Positions 15,393 to 23,697 of a stretch of 46,593 nt of DNA are shown in pieces. Both the position numbers and the translations under genes were made by a program. This DNA comes from UBA11524 sp051886675 (lineage in GTDB: Bacteria; Bacillota; Clostridia; Christensenellales; Aristaeellaceae): positions 1-46,593 of the forward strand of contig JBJEYH010000295.1 in the NCBI GenBank assembly GCA_051886675.1, given 5' to 3'. Position 1 is the first letter of the stretch; each line of letters starts with the position of its first letter. The notes beneath the pieces are model-generated. The model searched no databases, was not told where the DNA came from, and saw only the letters and a program-made list of their open reading frames with translations.

Positions 15393-16565
15393 TCAGGGCG
15401 CGCTGTCGGCGCCGCCGGCGGGGAAGGCCGCGTCGCCCGCGGCCAGGCAGGCCTGCGCCAGATCCGCCAGGTAGCAGGCAGCGGGATACAGCGCCTCGGG
15501 ATCCACGGTGAAGCGGGGATGATGGGCGGGATACTCGCCGCCGGAGCCGATGCGCACGAACACGCCGGGCTTGTCGCGCAGGTATTCGGAGAAGTCCTCG
15601 CCGCCCAGGGAATCCTCCTGCCGGTCGACCTTCAGGCCGTTGGCCAGGGCGACGCGCCGGGCAAGGGCGCACAGGCGGCTGTCGTTGAGCACGGCGGGGG
15701 AGCCGGCCTGCCAGTCGATCTCCGCCGTCGCGCCCCAGGCGTCGCACACGCTGCGGACAATCTGCCGGAACTGCTTTTCCACCCGGGCGCGGTCCTCCGG
15801 ATCCACCGTGCGGACGGTGCCCTCCAGCAGCGCGGTCTCGGGGATGACGTTCCAGGTGTTGCCCGCGCTGACGTGGGTCACGCTGACCAGGCTGCTCGAG
15901 AAGGGCGACAGCGTGCGGCTGACGATGGTCTGCAGCGCCTGGATCAGCGCCGCCTGCACCACGACGGGGTCGACGCCCTCGTTGGGATGGGCGGCGTGGC
16001 AGCCGCGGCCGCGGATGGTCAGGGCGAAACGGTCCACCGCCGCCATGACCGGGCCTTCCTTGATGCCCACGGTGCCGGCGGGGAAGCCGGGGTAGGTGTG
16101 CGCGCCCAGGAAGCAGGTGCAGTCGTCCAGCGCGCCGGTGGCGATGACGCGCACCGCGCCGCCGTCCACCTCCTCGGCGGGCTGGAAGATGACCTTCACG
16201 CTGCCGCTGAGCTCCTCGCGGCGCGCATGGAGCAGCAGCGCCGCGCCCAGGGCCGCCGCGGCGTGGAAGTCGTGGCCGCAGGCGTGCATCCGCCCGGGAA
16301 TCACCGAGGCGTAGTCCAGACCGGATTCCTCCTGGATGGGCAGGGCATCGATGTCGGCCCTCAGGCCGATGGTGCGCCCGGGGTGCGCGCCGTCGATGCG
16401 GGCCACCAGACCCGTGGGCATGCCGGTATCCAGGATGGCGATGCCCGCCTCCTCCAGCACGCTGCGGATATGGGCGGTGGCAAGGGTTTCCTCAAAGGCG
16501 GTTTCCGGATGGCTGTGGAGGTAGTGAAAGCTCTCCATGACCTGTCGGGACAGGGTATCCTGCAT
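15393..16565 (-). CDS. M20D-family amidohydrolase (N-acyl-amino acid / peptide hydrolase)
   Basis: A 390-residue metal-dependent amidohydrolase that removes acyl groups from amino acids or splits small peptides, cytoplasmic (no signal). M20D features are 'GLRADIDALPIQEE', 'GRMHACGHDFHAA' (metal-binding histidines with the essential cysteine), 'FQPAEE' with the catalytic glutamate pair, a dimerisation domain from about 185, and the last metal ligand region 'YPAHHPRF'. GGAGGTGA lies just upstream of the ATG at 16565. It is the first gene of the peptide-import block and sits about 45 bases after a terminator-like hairpin, so its expression may depend on read-through of that structure. Its place in the operon suggests it works on the imported ligand. 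Confidence 0.88.
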   Translation of the reverse strand: MQDTLSRQVMESFHYLHSHPETAFEETLATAHIRSVLEEAGIAILDTGMPTGLVARIDGAHPGRTIGLRADIDALPIQEESGLDYASVIPGRMHACGHDFHAAAALGAALLLHARREELSGSVKVIFQPAEEVDGGAVRVIATGALDDCTCFLGAHTYPGFPAGTVGIKEGPVMAAVDRFALTIRGRGCHAAHPNEGVDPVVVQAALIQALQTIVSRTLSPFSSSLVSVTHVSAGNTWNVIPETALLEGTVRTVDPEDRARVEKQFRQIVRSVCDAWGATAEIDWQAGSPAVLNDSRLCALARRVALANGLKVDRQEDSLGGEDFSEYLRDKPGVFVRIGSGGEYPAHHPRFTVDPEALYPAACYLADLAQACLAAGDAAFPAGGADSAP

Positions 16566-16611
16566 GTGTTGTCACCTCCGCTGACATGGTACGCAGGGGT
16601 CGTTTTTGCCA

Positions 16612-16831
16612 AAGAAAAAGCGCAAACCGACGGATGCCTGCCTTACAGCACAGCATCTTCGCTTTGCGCGTCACATCAGCCTATCGGGGACAAGTCCGGC
16701 CCGGATTATACCCGGGGTTTACCAGGCGCTGCGCAAAGCCGCTGCGTGCAAGCGCACATGGTACACATTTCGTTCAACATGCACGTGAACATCCTTGCGC
16801 CTCCCGTCGTTGTCAGACTCGCCCGAAAGCT
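16612..16831 (-). ncRNA. Structured RNA with closing stem and intrinsic terminator (6S-like small RNA or operon leader)
   Basis: From the predicted transcription start at 16831, the first 16 bases (16831-16816) pair with 16696-16678. The stem has about 16 pairs with two small bulges and a few G-U, and closes a domain of about 155 nt. Inside are a strand of 14 unpaired bases, an imperfect apical arm closed by 16801-16797 with 16729-16725, and, on the 3' side, a 5-bp hairpin (16716-16712 with 16704-16700). A terminator hairpin follows (outer stem 16669-16663 with 16626-16620, inner stem 16657-16653 with 16637-16633), then TTTTTCTTT. This layout, closing stem plus bubble with a small 3'-strand hairpin plus long arm, resembles 6S RNA. 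A riboswitch-like leader of the peptide operon is the alternative. I recognise no known riboswitch consensus or T-box motif. Confidence 0.5.
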
Positions 16832-16837
16832 GGACAA

Positions 16838-16866
16838 ATCATATCATACCCGACCAGTCTTGTCAA
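16838..16866 (-). promoter_or_regulatory. Consensus sigma-A-type promoter upstream of the structured RNA
   Basis: On the minus strand TTGACA (16866-16861) and TATGAT (16843-16838) are separated by 17 bases, a near-perfect match. A second TATGAT at 16848-16843 overlaps it at a poor 12-base spacing. Transcription should start near 16831, exactly at the 5' end of the closing stem of the RNA. Confidence 0.8.
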
Positions 16867-16911
16867 GAAAGACGGGCGGGCAATGGCAAAAAAGAACAAC
16901 CGCCGTACACC

Positions 16912-17391
16912 TCACGCCCCCGTGGAGCCGAAGCCGCCGCTGCGTCCGGCAGCCACGTCCTCCTCCTCGGCCAGGCCGAAGGGGACGAGGATCCCCTGGC
17001 AGAAGCGTTCGCCCCGGCGGATCACGGCGGTATGATCGCCGCCGTTGACCAGCATGACCAGGATATGGCCCTCGTTGTCGGCGCCGTAGTAATCGCTGTC
17101 GATGACGCCCACGGTATTGGCCAGGCGGATGCCGTGCCTGCGCCCCAGGGAGCTGCGGGGCACGTTGATGAGCACCCAGCCGGGCTGGATATCCGCCCGG
17201 ATGCCCGTGGGCACGATGGCCTGCGCGCCGGGCTCCAGGGTGACGTCCGCGGGGCAGGTGAAGTCATAGCCTGCGCTGCCCCGGGTGGCGCGGCGGGGCA
17301 GGGGGATGTCCTCCACGCGCAGGGCATCGGGGAGATGCATGTCCCGGGCGTACTGCGCCGGGGACACATGCTCGAAGCGGGCGACGGTCAT
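16912..17391 (-). CDS. dut: dUTP diphosphatase (dUTPase)
   Basis: Hydrolyses dUTP to dUMP and pyrophosphate, keeping uracil out of DNA and feeding dTMP synthesis. All five trimeric dUTPase motifs are present in 159 residues: 'RGSAGYDF' (38-44), 'PRSSLG' (78-83), 'NTVGVIDSDYYG' (92-103), 'RRGERFCQGILVPF' (125-138) and the C-terminal arm 'GGFGSTG' (152-158). The ATG at 17391 overlaps the rsmA stop by four bases (ATGA), so translation is coupled. A T-rich stretch follows the stop before the next promoter, but no convincing terminator stem was found. Confidence 0.93.
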   Translation of the reverse strand: MTVARFEHVSPAQYARDMHLPDALRVEDIPLPRRATRGSAGYDFTCPADVTLEPGAQAIVPTGIRADIQPGWVLINVPRSSLGRRHGIRLANTVGVIDSDYYGADNEGHILVMLVNGGDHTAVIRRGERFCQGILVPFGLAEEEDVAAGRSGGFGSTGA

Positions 17392-18236
17392 AGGGCATGC
17401 TCCTTCCAGCGGGTGTAGGCGTCGGACAGGGCGGACAGCTCCTGCAGGGTGAGCCTCTCGCCCCGGACGCGCTCGTCCAGGCCCGCGGCCTGCATCAGGG
17501 CCACGGCCTGTTCGCGGGTCAGGCGGAAGGTGGCGCACAGGTTGTTGGTCATGGTCTTGCGCCGCAGGGCGAAGGCCGAGGCTGCCACGCGGAAGAAGTC
17601 CTCCTCCGACAGGGGCTGCACGGCGGGGGTCTCCCGCATGGGCAGGACGACGAAGGCGCTGTCCACCTTGGGCTGGGGGGTGAAGCAGCTGGCGGGCACG
17701 TCCAGGGCCAGATACGGCTCGCAGAAGTACTGGCAGCGCACGGCCAGCATGCCCCAGCCATCATCGCCGGGGGAGGCGAGAATCTTGTCGGCGACCTCCT
17801 TCTGCACCATGAGGGCCATGCGCTTGAGCGGCAGGCCGCAGGCGAGCAGCAGGCTGATCAGCGGGGTGGTAATATAATAAGGTATGTTGGCCACCACGGA
17901 CAGGGGCTTGCGCAGGCCCTCGGTCACCTGCGGAAGGTTCAGCTGCATCACGTCGCCCTGGACGAGGGTGAAGTTGTCCGCCTCGCGCATGTACGCCTCC
18001 AGCAGGGGGATGAGCCGCTCGTCCAGCTCAATGGCCAGCACATGGTGCGCGGCGCGGCACAGGTAACGGGTCAGGGAGCCCGCGCCGGGGCCGATCTCCA
18101 GCACGTCGTCCTCCCCGGTCACCCCGGAGAGCTCCGCCAGCGTTTCCAGCAGCGCCTCGTCGTAGATGAAATTCTGTCCCAGCCCCTGCCTGTAGCGCAG
18201 CTGGCTGTCGCGGATCCGTTCCTTCGTCTTGCTCAT
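17388..18236 (-). CDS. rsmA: 16S rRNA (adenine-N6,N6)-dimethyltransferase RsmA/KsgA
   Basis: Transfers four methyl groups to two adjacent adenosines near the 3' end of 16S rRNA during late 30S assembly. The 282-residue protein has 'GQNFIYDE' (N-terminal substrate-contacting motif), the SAM-binding 'EIGPGAGSLTRYL', an acidic 'AIELDERLIP', and the catalytic 'NIPYYITTPLI'. 'ASCFTPQPKVDSAF' follows, a family hallmark. The C-terminal domain is complete. First gene of a two-gene operon with dut, with a promoter at 18271-18299. Confidence 0.95.
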   Translation of the reverse strand: MSKTKERIRDSQLRYRQGLGQNFIYDEALLETLAELSGVTGEDDVLEIGPGAGSLTRYLCRAAHHVLAIELDERLIPLLEAYMREADNFTLVQGDVMQLNLPQVTEGLRKPLSVVANIPYYITTPLISLLLACGLPLKRMALMVQKEVADKILASPGDDGWGMLAVRCQYFCEPYLALDVPASCFTPQPKVDSAFVVLPMRETPAVQPLSEEDFFRVAASAFALRRKTMTNNLCATFRLTREQAVALMQAAGLDERVRGERLTLQELSALSDAYTRWKEHAL

Positions 18237-18270
18237 GGGCGCGTCCTTTCATGACGTCGTTTTCGGTGGT

Positions 18271-18299
18271 AGTATACCACAATTCCCCCGGCTTGAAAA
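18271..18299 (-). promoter_or_regulatory. Promoter for rsmA-dut
   Basis: On the minus strand TTTTCA (18299-18294) and TATACT (18276-18271) with a 17-base spacer. The predicted start is near 18264, about 28 bases before the rsmA ATG. It is divergent from the plus promoter at 18384. Confidence 0.65.
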
Positions 18300-18383
18300 G
18301 GTGGGATGCCGGGGCTTCCCGACGGGAGGACGTTCCGCGGCCGCGCCCTACGCCTGCCGGGTACACGCTTTTTTCGGTTTTCC

Positions 18384-18412
18384 TTGACGGATTGGCCGCA
18401 AAAAGCTATAAT
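18384..18412 (+). promoter_or_regulatory. Consensus promoter for the small secreted protein and probably secDF
   Basis: TTGACG at 18384-18389 and TATAAT at 18407-18412 with a 17-base spacer. No second promoter was seen before secD, so it likely drives the whole 18468-21096 transcript. Confidence 0.78.
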
Positions 18413-18467
18413 AGCGTCATGTGTGTATGGTGAGGCGGTCTGTCTTGCCGGAAGGAGCGTGGGGCGC

Positions 18468-18812
18468 ATGAGGCATGCCGGGCGGATGCTGCTGGGGCTG
18501 TGCTTTGCGCTGCTGCTCCTGCTGGGCGCGCGGACGCTGGTGGAGGGCCCGGCGGATACGGAAACCGTGCCGCCGCTGACCACCTGCCTGCCCGACGGCA
18601 GCCTGGTGGCCCTGGAGGCGGACAGCGCGCAGCAGGGCCTGCTGACGGAGGACTGCCGGCAGACTGTGCGGCAGCGCGCCGCGCGGCAGGAGCTGGAGCC
18701 CCGTGCGCCGGCGCTCGTGCCCGTGCGCGACCGCAACGGCCGGCCCATGGCCAGCCGCACCTACGCCCGGACGGCCTATACGGTCTGTCCCCTGGAGGAT
18801 ATGCCCGGATAG
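18468..18812 (+). CDS. Small secreted or membrane-anchored protein of unknown function upstream of secDF
   Basis: Not recognised. A 114-residue protein with basic residues and then a long Leu/Ala-rich core (about 7-22, 'LLGLCFALLLLLGA'), which is a signal peptide or single N-terminal anchor. A soluble polar part of about 90 residues follows, rich in Glu, Arg, Pro and Ala, with three cysteines in 'TTCLPDG', 'EDCRQT' and 'TVCPLED'. The ATG at 18468 is supported by GAAGGAG at 18451-18457 and by the promoter, whose predicted start lies after the other upstream ATGs. It ends 59 bases before secD with no visible terminator, so it is probably cotranscribed with the Sec subunits. Confidence 0.65.
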   Translation: MRHAGRMLLGLCFALLLLLGARTLVEGPADTETVPPLTTCLPDGSLVALEADSAQQGLLTEDCRQTVRQRAARQELEPRAPALVPVRDRNGRPMASRTYARTAYTVCPLEDMPG

Positions 18813-18871
18813 ACCCCGCGCGTTCCCCACCGGCTGCCCATCAAACTTGAAAAACGGAGGAAGCAAGCGAT

Positions 18872-20203
18872 ATGAAATCCAACAATCGCAAGCGCGGCAA
18901 TGGCAAGACCCGGTCCATCATCGCGCTGTCCATCGTGCTGGTGCTGACCATCGTGATCGGCATCATCGCAGTGACCGGCATGCCCCTTGACAGCCGCGGC
19001 CTGTACAAGCTCAAGTCCTGGCTGCCCACCACCAACGCGGAGAACTGGCCCTCTGTCCTGTCCCTGGGCCTGGACCTGCGGGGCGGCGTGTATGTGGAAT
19101 ATTCCGCCGCGCGGCCTGAGAACAGCGAGGCCAACTTCGACTCCCTGATGGAAGGCACCATCGGCGTGATTCAGCAGCGCCTGACCGACAAGGGCTATGC
19201 GGAGAGCACCGTGCAGCGCATCGGCACCGACGGCATCCGCGTGGAAATCCCTGACGTGACCGATCCCGCCGCCGTGCTGGATCTGATCGGCTCTCCCGCG
19301 CAGCTGGAGTTCCGCACCCCCTCCGGCGAGACCTTCATGACCGGCGATATGGTGGAGACCGCCACCGTGGCCTATCAGGACGGCGAATACGTGGTGGCCT
19401 TCACCCTGAATGACGAGGGCGCCAAGATCTTCGCCGAGAAGACCGCCGAATACCTCAACCAGTCCATCGCCATCTATCTGGACGGCGTGCAGCTGATCAA
19501 TCCCCGCGTGCAGAGCGTGATCACCGGCGGCAGCGGCATCATCAACGGCATGGACGGCGAGGAGAACGCCCGCACCATCGCCGCCAAGATCCAGTCCGGC
19601 GCGCTGCCCCTGGTGCTGACCCAGCAGAAGGTTGACACCGTCTCCGCCACCCTGGGCGACAATGCCCTGTCCACCTCCGTGCTGGCGGCCATGATCGGCA
19701 TCCTGCTGGTCATGCTGGTGATGATCATCCGCTACCGCCTCAACGGCGTGATCGCCTCCTGGGCGCTGGTGATCTACATCATCACGCTGTTCTTCCTCAT
19801 CGCGGTGATCCCGGGCATCCAGCTGACCCTGCCGGGCCTTGCCGGTATCGTGCTGGGCATCGGCATGGCCGTGGACGCCAACGTGATTATCTTCGAGCGC
19901 TTCAATGAGGAAATCCGCGCCGGCAAGAGCCTGAAGGCTTCCGTGCGCATGGGCTTCAAGAACGCCATGAGCGCCATCCTGGACGCCAACGTGACCACGC
20001 TGATCGCCTCCCTGGTGCTTCTGTGGTACGGCACGGGCTCCATCCAGGGCTTCGCCAAGACGCTGCTGCTGAGCGTGGTGACCTCCATGTTCACGGCGAT
20101 TGTGGTGACGCGCTTCCTGATGAAGAATGTTGTGAACCTGGGCGGCCTTGATGTGAAGCTGTTCACCTCCGGCGTGCAGGTGCAGAAGGAGGAGCAGAAA
20201 TGA
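18872..20203 (+). CDS. secD: Protein translocase subunit SecD
   Basis: Membrane subunit that with SecF uses the proton-motive force to help pull proteins through SecYEG. The 443-residue protein has an N-terminal membrane segment (about 15-36), the D1 motif 'LGLDLRGG' (65-72), a shortened periplasmic or external domain and five C-terminal membrane segments (about 268-430). One of these carries 'GMAVDANVIIFER' (331-343), with the aspartate implicated in proton movement. Codons are strongly C-ending, as expected for a well-expressed gene. secF overlaps its stop by four bases. Confidence 0.95.
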   Translation: MKSNNRKRGNGKTRSIIALSIVLVLTIVIGIIAVTGMPLDSRGLYKLKSWLPTTNAENWPSVLSLGLDLRGGVYVEYSAARPENSEANFDSLMEGTIGVIQQRLTDKGYAESTVQRIGTDGIRVEIPDVTDPAAVLDLIGSPAQLEFRTPSGETFMTGDMVETATVAYQDGEYVVAFTLNDEGAKIFAEKTAEYLNQSIAIYLDGVQLINPRVQSVITGGSGIINGMDGEENARTIAAKIQSGALPLVLTQQKVDTVSATLGDNALSTSVLAAMIGILLVMLVMIIRYRLNGVIASWALVIYIITLFFLIAVIPGIQLTLPGLAGIVLGIGMAVDANVIIFERFNEEIRAGKSLKASVRMGFKNAMSAILDANVTTLIASLVLLWYGTGSIQGFAKTLLLSVVTSMFTAIVVTRFLMKNVVNLGGLDVKLFTSGVQVQKEEQK

Positions 20204-21096
20204 CAATCAAGAATCACTCCAAGGTCTGCCTGATGGTCTCCGCGGCCATCATGGTGGTTGCGCTGGTGCTGAGCCTGTTCGGGCTGGGCATCAACATGGG
20301 CATTGACTTTGCCGGCGGCCTTTCCATGCAGTACAACATGGGCGGCGCCTTCGAGCAGGACGACGTGAAGGCTGTGCTGGACGCGATGGACGTGGGCGAC
20401 TACACCGTGACCGTCCAGGGCGTCAATCATGACGAAGTGAACGTGCGCATCAAGAGCGTGGACGAGGACGGCGTGCAGGGCGTGCAGACCGAGTTCGAGG
20501 CCGGCCTTGCCGAGAAGTATCCCGCCATGGCCCAGTCCGGCGACGTGAACTACGTGGGCCCCGTGGCCGGCGCGACGCTGCTGAAGAACGCCTTCATCTC
20601 CGTGCTGCTGGCCAGCGTGCTGATGCTGGTGTACATCGCCTTCCGGTTTGACTTCAACTCCGGCGTGGCGGCGGTGTTCGGCCTGCTGCACGACGTGCTG
20701 ATGATGCTGGCCTTCATGGTGCTGCTGCGGCACTTTGTGCAGATGAACTCCTCCTTCATCGCGGCGATGCTGACCATCGTGGGCTACTCCATCAACAACA
20801 CCATCGTCATCTTCGACCGCATCCGCGAGAATGCCCGCAAGATGCCCACCGCCGCCCGCGAGGACGTGGTGAACCGCTCGGTGAAGGAGTGCCTGGGCCG
20901 CACCATCAACACGACCCTGACCACCCTGATCACCATCGGCGCGCTGTATGTGCTGGGCGTGGATTCCATCAAGGAGTTCGCCCTGCCCATCATCATCGGC
21001 ATCCTCAGCGGCGTGTACAGCGCCAACATGATCAACGGTTACGTCTGGGCCGCCCTGGAGGAGCGCCGCCGCGCCCCCAAGGCGAAGAAGGCGTAA
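20200..21096 (+). CDS. secF: Protein translocase subunit SecF
   Basis: Partner of SecD in the auxiliary translocation complex, 298 residues. N-terminal membrane segment, 'GIDFAGG' (34-40) as the SecF counterpart of the SecD D1 motif, then five C-terminal segments including 'GYSINNTIVIFDRIREN', a diagnostic SecF block. The ATG overlaps the secD stop (ATGA). A terminator follows 20 bases after the stop, closing the unit. Confidence 0.95.
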   Translation: MTIKNHSKVCLMVSAAIMVVALVLSLFGLGINMGIDFAGGLSMQYNMGGAFEQDDVKAVLDAMDVGDYTVTVQGVNHDEVNVRIKSVDEDGVQGVQTEFEAGLAEKYPAMAQSGDVNYVGPVAGATLLKNAFISVLLASVLMLVYIAFRFDFNSGVAAVFGLLHDVLMMLAFMVLLRHFVQMNSSFIAAMLTIVGYSINNTIVIFDRIRENARKMPTAAREDVVNRSVKECLGRTINTTLTTLITIGALYVLGVDSIKEFALPIIIGILSGVYSANMINGYVWAALEERRRAPKAKKA

Positions 21097-21116
21097 TCCC
21101 TCCCCGGCGTATCCTC

Positions 21117-21152
21117 AGGAGGAGCCTCGATGTTCGGGGTTCCTCCTTTCTT
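21117..21152 (+). terminator. Terminator after secF
   Basis: A 10-bp stem AGGAGGAGCC (21117-21126) with 21138-21147 (one G-U), an 11-base loop, and a T-rich tail TTCTT. The remaining 21153-21297 before recJ shows no gene or clear promoter. Confidence 0.65.
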
Positions 21153-21297
21153 GTACGGCCTCCGGGGCGAACTGCCCGGCGCATCCCCGGAGGACGCAGA
21201 AACGCCGCTTCCCTTCCCCCTTCCGGAGGACGCGAAGCGGCGGAAATGCAACCCACCCATCAGGCACGAGCGACTGAACGGACGGAGTAATGGAACC

Positions 21298-23628
21298 ATG
21301 CTGCAATTCATCAGACGGGGCCCCAGCGTCTCCCAGCCCATCGGGGAGCATCCCCTGTGGCTGTCCACCCTGCTGCGCAGCCGGGGCGTGGATACCCCGG
21401 AAAAGGCCGAACGCTTCCTGCATCCCTCCCTGGAGCAGCTGAACGACCCCATGCTGCTGCAGGGGATGGACAAGGCTGTCCGGCTGATCCGCCGGGCGGC
21501 GCAGGAGGGCACGCCCATCATCGTCTACGGCGACTACGACGTGGACGGGGTATGCGCCACCGCCATCCTGCTGGAGACCCTGCGGGACATGGGCGCGAAG
21601 GCGGAATTCCGCATTCCATCCCGGCACGATGAGGGCTACGGCCTCAACTGCGACGCGGTGCGGGCCATGGCGGAGGAATACCGGCTGCTGATCACCGTGG
21701 ACTGCGGCGTGACCAATCATGAGGAAGTGAAGCTGGCGCAGCTGCTGGGCATGACGGTGATCGTCACCGACCATCATCAGCTGGCGGACACGCCCTCGCC
21801 CGCGGACGTGGTGCTGAATCCGCTGCTGGGGGAGTATCCCTTCCGGCGGCTGTGCGGGGCGGGGGTGGCGCTGAAGCTGACCCAGGCGCTCCTGGGCATG
21901 GACGCGGTGAAAAAGCGCATCGACCTGGCGGCGCTGGCCACGGTGGCGGATCTGGTGCCGCTGATCGAGGAGAACCGGGTGATTGTCCAGGCAGGCCTCA
22001 AGGCCATGGCGGATTCCCCGCGGCCGGGCATGCGGGCGCTGCTGGCGGTCAGCGGGGTGACCCCGCCGGTGAACGCGGGGCAGGTGGCCTTCCGCCTGGC
22101 GCCGAGGCTCAACGCGGGCGGCAGGCTGGAGGACGCCTCCCAGGGCGTGCTGCTGCTGACCACCGGGGACGAAATGCAGGCGCAGCAGCTGGCCGCGTAT
22201 CTGGAGGAGCGCAACCAGCAGCGGCAGGCCATCGAGCAGGAGATCACCCAGGCGGCCATCGCGGCCATTCCGGAGAGCGTGGACTTCTACGACGACCGGG
22301 TGATCATCATCGCCGGGGAGGGCTGGAACCACGGGGTCATCGGCCTGGCGGCGGGGCGCATCTGCGAGCGGTACCATTTCCCCACCATCGTGCTGACGAA
22401 GCAGGACGGCATTGCGGTGGGCTCCTGCCGGTCGATCCCGGGGGTGAACATCCACGCCATGCTCTCCACCTGCAGGGATCTGTTCATCCGCTTCGGCGGG
22501 CATGAGCAGGCGGCGGGGCTGACCATGGAGGAGAAGCTGATCCCGGAGCTGCGCCGGCGGCTGAACCTGGCCATCCGGGAGAACTGCGACCCGGCCTGCT
22601 TCATCCCGGCGAAGGAGTACGACCTGGCCCTGCCGCTCAGCCAGGTGAACCTGGAGCTGATCGACAAAATGGATCTGCTGCAGCCCACGGGCTACGGCAA
22701 TCCCGCGCCGGTGTTCCTTCTGCGGGACGGGCAGGTGCAGCTGATGCGCCGGGTGGGCAAGAGCCGCCAGCACCTGAAGCTGTCCCTGCTGGACGGGGAC
22801 AGCGTGCGGGACGGCATCGCCTTCTCCATGGGGGATCTGGCGGAGTCCGGCATGGAGCGGGTGGACGCGGTGTTCTCCCCGGAGCGCAACGAGTTCATGG
22901 GCCGGGTGACGGCGCAGCTGCAGGTGCAGGCCATGCGTCCGGCGGAAGGCACCGCGCCCCTGCCGGATGCGGAAGCACTTTTTCGGGGGCTCTTGCAGGA
23001 GATCGCCCTGCTTGCGGCGAATATAATACAAATTCCACAGAATTTACCCGTGACCACATCGGCAGCGGTTCGCAGGCTGATGAAGGACGGCCGGGGCGTG
23101 CTGCTGATCTGCCATGAGCGGGAGCGGGCCGCGGTCTTCGCCCTGGACGGCACGGCGGACACGGCCAGCGGCCATGTGCGGGATGAGCGGGGCTTCAACA
23201 CGGTGCTGTGCGCGCCGGATCTGACGAAGCTGACGGACATCTGGCGGGAGATCGTCCTGGTGGACGGGGATCTTCTGCCGGGGGAGGCGGCGGCCATTCA
23301 GGCGCGGTGTCCGCGGGCGCGGCTGACGCAGCTGCGGCCCAACGGGGCGGTGGCGGAGCTTTTGCAGTCCATCAACCTGGACGTTGAGACCCTGCGGAGG
23401 CTGTACAGCCGGGCGCGCATGCCGGATGCGCCGACCCTCCGGACGATGGAGGCGGACACAGGGCTGACGCGGGAGCAGGTGCTGACGGGGCTGATGGCCT
23501 TCAGCCAGGCGGGTCTGGCGGAGCTGTCGCTGTGGCCCTACGCGCTGCGGCTGCTGCCGCCGGTCAGGTGCCGGATGGAGGATACGCCCCTGGTGCGCTA
23601 TCTGCGGGAATTGAACCGGACGAAGTAA
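21298..23628 (+). CDS. recJ: Single-stranded-DNA-specific exonuclease RecJ
   Basis: A 5'-3' exonuclease on single-stranded DNA for recombination and repair. The 776-residue protein has the DHH-family motifs 'YGDYDVDG' (77-84), 'DCG' (135-137) and 'DHH' (158-160). It continues with 'RLAPRLNAGGRLED', the DHHA1 region with 'GWNHGVIGLAAGRI' and 'FGGHEQAAG', then an OB-like domain and a C-terminal domain of about 200 residues typical of Firmicute RecJ. The ATG at 21298 has GGAG at 21283; an in-frame open stretch upstream is GC-rich and lacks homology. It sits between secF and the (p)ppGpp synthetase gene, a common Clostridia order (apt is missing here). Confidence 0.93.
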   Translation: MLQFIRRGPSVSQPIGEHPLWLSTLLRSRGVDTPEKAERFLHPSLEQLNDPMLLQGMDKAVRLIRRAAQEGTPIIVYGDYDVDGVCATAILLETLRDMGAKAEFRIPSRHDEGYGLNCDAVRAMAEEYRLLITVDCGVTNHEEVKLAQLLGMTVIVTDHHQLADTPSPADVVLNPLLGEYPFRRLCGAGVALKLTQALLGMDAVKKRIDLAALATVADLVPLIEENRVIVQAGLKAMADSPRPGMRALLAVSGVTPPVNAGQVAFRLAPRLNAGGRLEDASQGVLLLTTGDEMQAQQLAAYLEERNQQRQAIEQEITQAAIAAIPESVDFYDDRVIIIAGEGWNHGVIGLAAGRICERYHFPTIVLTKQDGIAVGSCRSIPGVNIHAMLSTCRDLFIRFGGHEQAAGLTMEEKLIPELRRRLNLAIRENCDPACFIPAKEYDLALPLSQVNLELIDKMDLLQPTGYGNPAPVFLLRDGQVQLMRRVGKSRQHLKLSLLDGDSVRDGIAFSMGDLAESGMERVDAVFSPERNEFMGRVTAQLQVQAMRPAEGTAPLPDAEALFRGLLQEIALLAANIIQIPQNLPVTTSAAVRRLMKDGRGVLLICHERERAAVFALDGTADTASGHVRDERGFNTVLCAPDLTKLTDIWREIVLVDGDLLPGEAAAIQARCPRARLTQLRPNGAVAELLQSINLDVETLRRLYSRARMPDAPTLRTMEADTGLTREQVLTGLMAFSQAGLAELSLWPYALRLLPPVRCRMEDTPLVRYLRELNRTK

Positions 23629-23697
23629 CATGCGCCGTCCAGTGATGCGGCGCGACGGGCCGTTCGCGAGGGACGGCCGGCAGGGAGGTGGAGCGTT

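Noticed and set aside
16566..16831. T-box leader for the M20D/opp operon
   Set aside because: No AGGGTGG-like T-box sequence and no specifier-loop architecture could be found. The closing stem argues for another type of RNA.
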